Both the position numbers and the translations under genes were made by a program. This document shows positions 43,009 to 45,556 of a stretch of 45,556 nucleotides of DNA, in pieces. Under the pieces are notes generated by a model. That model saw only the letters and a list, made by a program, of their open reading frames with translations. It was not told the origin of the DNA and made no database searches. Position 1 is the first letter of the stretch. Each line of letters begins with the position of its first letter. The stretch covers positions 1-45,556 of the forward strand of contig CAYXRK010000013.1 in the NCBI GenBank assembly GCA_964467615.1, in the 5' to 3' direction. This DNA is from CAYXRK01 sp964467615 (GTDB lineage Bacteria > Hydrogenedentota > Hydrogenedentia > Hydrogenedentales > GCA-2746185).

Positions 43009-44295
43009 TTACAAGTGGAACTCGCCGCGGCCCGCCGTGCCGAGCATGTGCTCCGCCGCAGGGTCGTCGATGATGCGTTCGTGCTCGCCGTCCCAACGAA
43101 TCGGGCGCTGGATGCGATACGAAATGTTCGCGAGGATGCACATCTTGGCGACCGCGTGCGCCGGTTCGATGTCCATAATCGGTTTGTCGCCGGACTTGAT
43201 GCAGTCCAACCAGTTCACGTGTTGGCCGGGGCTGACAAAGGCGTGCTTGCCGCCCGCGCCTGGCTCGTACTTCATCGCTTTGTCTTCGGTAAACGTGCCG
43301 CCATCGCCGCCGCGCACCACCAGCTTGTCGCTCGTCCCTTGGTACACCGCGCCGAAATCATAGTCCACTGCGCGGACACCCGGCTGGTTCCACGTAATCG
43401 TAAGTTTCGGGTCTTCGTATTCGTAGATCACTTCCATCTTCGGCGGGCAGTTGTACATCCCCGTCGCGGGTGGCGTGCCCGTCGCCGTGATGCGCGCCGG
43501 ATGCCTGGTGTCGAGATCGAGAATCCACGAAATAACGCTGAGCACATGCGCCCCGCGATCGCGGATTTGTCCGCCGCCGAAATCCAGGAACCAGCGGAAA
43601 TTAAAGTGGACGCGATCCGGGTTGTACGGCACCCACTGCGCCGGGCCGAGCCAAAGGTCCCAATCCAACGTGCTTGGCGCGGGGCCGTTCTTGTTCCAAT
43701 CGCCGCCTTCCGGGTTTTCGTAGTGCCAACAGTCGACGCGGGTCACGTCGCCGATCTGCCCGTTGCGAATGTAGTTCCACGCCTTCCACGCGCCTTCCTG
43801 GCTGCGGCCCTGCGAACCGACCTGCATGACGCGATTGTGCTTCCGTGCGGCCTTCACCATCGCGCGGCCTTCCTCGACGGTCACGCTCGAGGGCTTCTCG
43901 ACGTACACATGCTTGCCCGCTTCGCAAGCCTGCACCGCCATCACCCCATGCCAATGGTCCGGCGCCGCGATGATGACCGCGTCCAGGTCCTTCTGTTCGA
44001 GGACCTTCCGGTAATCGTTATACGTCGGCACGTCTCGTCCGACGATGTCCTTCGCCCGCGCGAGATGTTCCTGGTCGACGTCGCACAGCGCGCCGCTCGT
44101 AAAACTATCGTGGCCCTGAATAAACTTCAGATGCCCCGAACCCATCCCGCCAATGCCGATATGACCGACGACCAACCGGTCATTCGCCCCCGGCTTCCCG
44201 TTCGCCGCCAACACGCCGGAAGGAAGAATCATCGGCGCAATCGCCGCCGCCGCGGTTTGTTTCAATAGGGTGCGTCTTGTTAGCGTGTTAGGCAT
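43009..44295 (-). CDS. Tat-exported Gfo/Idh/MocA oxidoreductase
   Basis: 428 residues from the ATG at 44295, eight bases after GGAG. The N-terminus MPNTLTRRTLLKQTAAAAIA is a twin-arginine signal. The NAD(P)-binding fold reads VVGHIGIGGMGSGHL, VIIAAPDHWHG and HVYVEKPSS. GGQIRDRGAHVLSVISWIL and DFGAVYQGTSDKL belong to the C-terminal domain, which carries the long insert typical of exported family members (NPEGGDWNKNGPAPSTLDW, quoted in part). Tat export fits a folded protein with bound cofactor, acting on sugars or cell-wall glycosides in the periplasm. It diverges from the restriction-modification genes at 44424. Confidence 0.92.
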   Translation of the reverse strand: MPNTLTRRTLLKQTAAAAIAPMILPSGVLAANGKPGANDRLVVGHIGIGGMGSGHLKFIQGHDSFTSGALCDVDQEHLARAKDIVGRDVPTYNDYRKVLEQKDLDAVIIAAPDHWHGVMAVQACEAGKHVYVEKPSSVTVEEGRAMVKAARKHNRVMQVGSQGRSQEGAWKAWNYIRNGQIGDVTRVDCWHYENPEGGDWNKNGPAPSTLDWDLWLGPAQWVPYNPDRVHFNFRWFLDFGGGQIRDRGAHVLSVISWILDLDTRHPARITATGTPPATGMYNCPPKMEVIYEYEDPKLTITWNQPGVRAVDYDFGAVYQGTSDKLVVRGGDGGTFTEDKAMKYEPGAGGKHAFVSPGQHVNWLDCIKSGDKPIMDIEPAHAVAKMCILANISYRIQRPIRWDGEHERIIDDPAAEHMLGTAGRGEFHL

Positions 44296-44370
44296 CGTAT
44301 TCACTCCGGCTGTAGAACACGTCAGAGTAGGGGAAACGGAGCGGTTCGTCAAGCTGATAACACGCCCCGT

Positions 44371-44399
44371 TTGCACTTTCGATTCAATCTGATTAAGAT
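44371..44399 (+). promoter_or_regulatory. Candidate promoter for the DNA methyltransferase gene
   Basis: TTGCAC (44371-44376) and TAAGAT (44394-44399) are separated by 17 bases in an A/T-rich stretch unlike the surrounding DNA. The -35 matches only three of six consensus bases and the -10 four. Transcription would start about 18 bases before the ATG at 44424. Confidence 0.4.
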
Positions 44400-44423
44400 T
44401 TCAGTAGTAATGGGTACTGGCCA

Positions 44424-45353
44424 ATGCCGCGCTCAATCACCATTTCTGACCACTTTCGCGCGAACGCGAGGGCAGTCGTATTTTCCGGCGACTGCCTTAG
44501 ATTGCTCCGTGAAATCCCGGACGAGAGCATTCAACTCATCGTAACGTCGCCGCCATACAACATCGGCAAGTCGTACGAAGAGCGGCTGCACCTGGACGAG
44601 TATCTGGCGCAACAGCGCGCGGTCATCACGGAATGCATAAGGACCCTAAAACCAACCGGCAGCATTTGTTGGCAGGTCGGAAACCATACGGAGCGGGGCG
44701 CGATAGTCCCCCTCGATTCCTTGCTCTATCCCGTGTTTACAGGTATGGGCCTCCGTATGCGTAATCGCATCGTTTGGCATTTCGAACATGGATTGCACTG
44801 TTCAAAGCGGTTCTCGGGACGATACGAAACCATAAGCTGGTTCACCAAGACCGACGAATATGTGTTCCAACTTGATCCGGTCCGAGTGCCGCAAAAGTAT
44901 CCGGGAAAGAAGTACTTCAAGGGGCCCAAGGCCGGCCAGTATTCCTGTAATCCGAAAGGAAAGAATCCGGGGGACCTATGGGTGATCCCCAATGTGAAAC
45001 ACAATCACATCGAGAAGACCATCCATCCATGTCAGTTCCCGGTCGAGCTAGTCGAGCGTCTCGTGCTGTCAATGACAAATGAGGATGACTGGATATTTGA
45101 TCCTTTCCTGGGCGTAGGCTCATCAATTGTCGCGGCGGTCAAAAATGGCAGGCGCGGCGCAGGGGCGGAGACGGACGCAAAGTACGTGGCTGTGGCGCGG
45201 GAACGAATCGCTGCGGCTGCGCGTGGAGAATTGCGGACGAGGCCAATGGATCGGCCGGTGTACGATCCCGCGCGGAACGGCAATAGTCTTACCGTCGCGC
45301 CCTGGTCCAGTGACGCCCAACAGAAAACGATCTTCGACGACGGCGCGGTATAG
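44424..45353 (+). CDS. Type II DNA methyltransferase, beta class, SPPY (probably N4-cytosine)
   Basis: 309 residues from the ATG at 44424. Motif IV is TSPPYNIG (42-45 SPPY) near the N-terminus and motif I, DPFLGVGSS (226-234), near the C-terminus, the order of the beta class. SPPY rather than DPPY favours N4-methylcytosine. The middle region (FEHGLHCSKRFSGRYETISWF) is the likely target-recognition part. The enzyme protects host DNA from the restriction nuclease that starts 13 bases downstream. No good ribosome site is visible. The codon use and base composition look slightly lower in GC than the neighbours, consistent with transfer (by eye). Confidence 0.9.
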   Translation: MPRSITISDHFRANARAVVFSGDCLRLLREIPDESIQLIVTSPPYNIGKSYEERLHLDEYLAQQRAVITECIRTLKPTGSICWQVGNHTERGAIVPLDSLLYPVFTGMGLRMRNRIVWHFEHGLHCSKRFSGRYETISWFTKTDEYVFQLDPVRVPQKYPGKKYFKGPKAGQYSCNPKGKNPGDLWVIPNVKHNHIEKTIHPCQFPVELVERLVLSMTNEDDWIFDPFLGVGSSIVAAVKNGRRGAGAETDAKYVAVARERIAAAARGELRTRPMDRPVYDPARNGNSLTVAPWSSDAQQKTIFDDGAV

Positions 45354-45365
45354 CCGCTCTCCATC

Positions 45366-45556
45366 ATGCGAATCGTACAAACCTACTCTCATCTGAACGG
45401 CGAAGAATTCCTTTTGGTTCATCATAAATCGCTCTACAGCGAACTGAAGAAAGTGATCCGTGAGGTCGATGCTTCCAAGTTTCGCTCGAAGACAAGTCGA
45501 GAGAAAACCATGCCTGGCAAGAAACTTTTCGATCCCATCGCGCTCAACGCCGAATT
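45366..45556 (+). CDS. BglII/BstYI-like type II restriction endonuclease (5' end only)
   Basis: 63 codons from the ATG at 45366 to the window edge. It reads MRIVQTYSHLNGEEFLLVHH, then ELKKVIREVDASK and SREKTMPGKKLFDP, which follows the N-terminal pattern I recall for BglII/BstYI family nucleases (YSHLNG, later S.EKT..G..L..P...N). Those enzymes cut AGATCT or RGATCY, and BglII has an N4-cytosine methyltransferase, matching the gene upstream. The gap to the methyltransferase is 12 bases. The catalytic part lies beyond the window, so activity cannot be judged. Confidence 0.7.
   Translation, partial: MRIVQTYSHLNGEEFLLVHHKSLYSELKKVIREVDASKFRSKTSREKTMPGKKLFDPIALNAE

Noticed and set aside
42748..44268. 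Plus-strand open frame of about 500 codons opposite the phosphodiesterase and Gfo/Idh/MocA genes
   Set aside because: Both genes on the other strand have signal peptides, family motifs and ribosome sites; this frame is Arg-rich with no domain.

Overview
The window is a GC-rich bacterial chromosome segment with no tRNA, rRNA, CRISPR array, insertion sequence or phage gene that I can recognise. The likely source is a free-living or sediment bacterium near Hydrogenedentes, Planctomycetes or Lentisphaerae. That placement is inferred from the gene content: two Gfo/Idh/MocA oxidoreductases plus a relic of a third, a ThuA plus DUF1080 pair, a cytochrome c/copper-monooxygenase-like protein, a PI-PLC/GDPD-like exported enzyme, DUF2851, and two exported proteins with Gly-Glu repeat linkers. 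No marker-gene tree could be run.

Layout. 1-9300: an exported Gly-Glu-linker protein cut by the left edge, a polytopic GT-C-like membrane protein, a GT2 glycosyltransferase overlapping a methyltransferase, a haem c plus copper monooxygenase-like protein, two more methyltransferases, and a translationally coupled oleA-oleB pair (long-chain olefin/beta-lactone chemistry). 9.7-19.7 kb: a 2132-residue composite surface protein (parallel beta-helix, Ig-like, PKD, ZU5-like, Gly-Glu linker, C-terminal anchor), then a GH2-like protein lacking its N-terminal domain and its acid/base glutamate, then a GT4 glycosyltransferase. 19.7-24.1 kb: a ThuA/DUF1080 exported pair, an orphan OmpR-type response regulator, and a PilZ plus L,D-transpeptidase fusion.

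24.3-33.6 kb is a housekeeping block: aspartate dehydrogenase (nadX), then rplU-rpmA-obg-proB-proA-nadD-yqeK-methyltransferase, all on the plus strand with short gaps or overlaps, meeting nadE tail-to-tail. Three enzymes of de novo NAD synthesis (nadX, nadD, nadE) lie within about 9 kb. 33.6-42 kb: DUF2851, an alkyltransferase-like DNA repair protein, an HExxH peptidase overlapping a Gfo/Idh/MocA gene, a PspC-domain membrane protein, ndk, a 29-codon bS22/mS38-like basic protein, DUF1844 and a TolC-like outer-membrane protein. 42-45.5 kb: a relic of a Gfo/Idh/MocA C-terminus, an AIM6-like phosphodiesterase, a Tat-exported Gfo/Idh/MocA protein, and at the right edge a DNA methyltransferase followed by the 5' end of a BglII/BstYI-like restriction endonuclease.

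Intergenic DNA holds several compact inverted repeats. The most striking is a 53-bp element before proA that folds as a stem carrying two hairpins; a CATTGCGA-type hairpin (35.25 kb) and a 16-bp perfect palindrome between rplU and rpmA also stand out. The strongest candidates for new biology are the PilZ-YkuD fusion, the oleAB pair without oleC/oleD alongside, the composite surface protein, and the altered GH2-like protein. Function calls come from motifs read by eye; no database search was possible.
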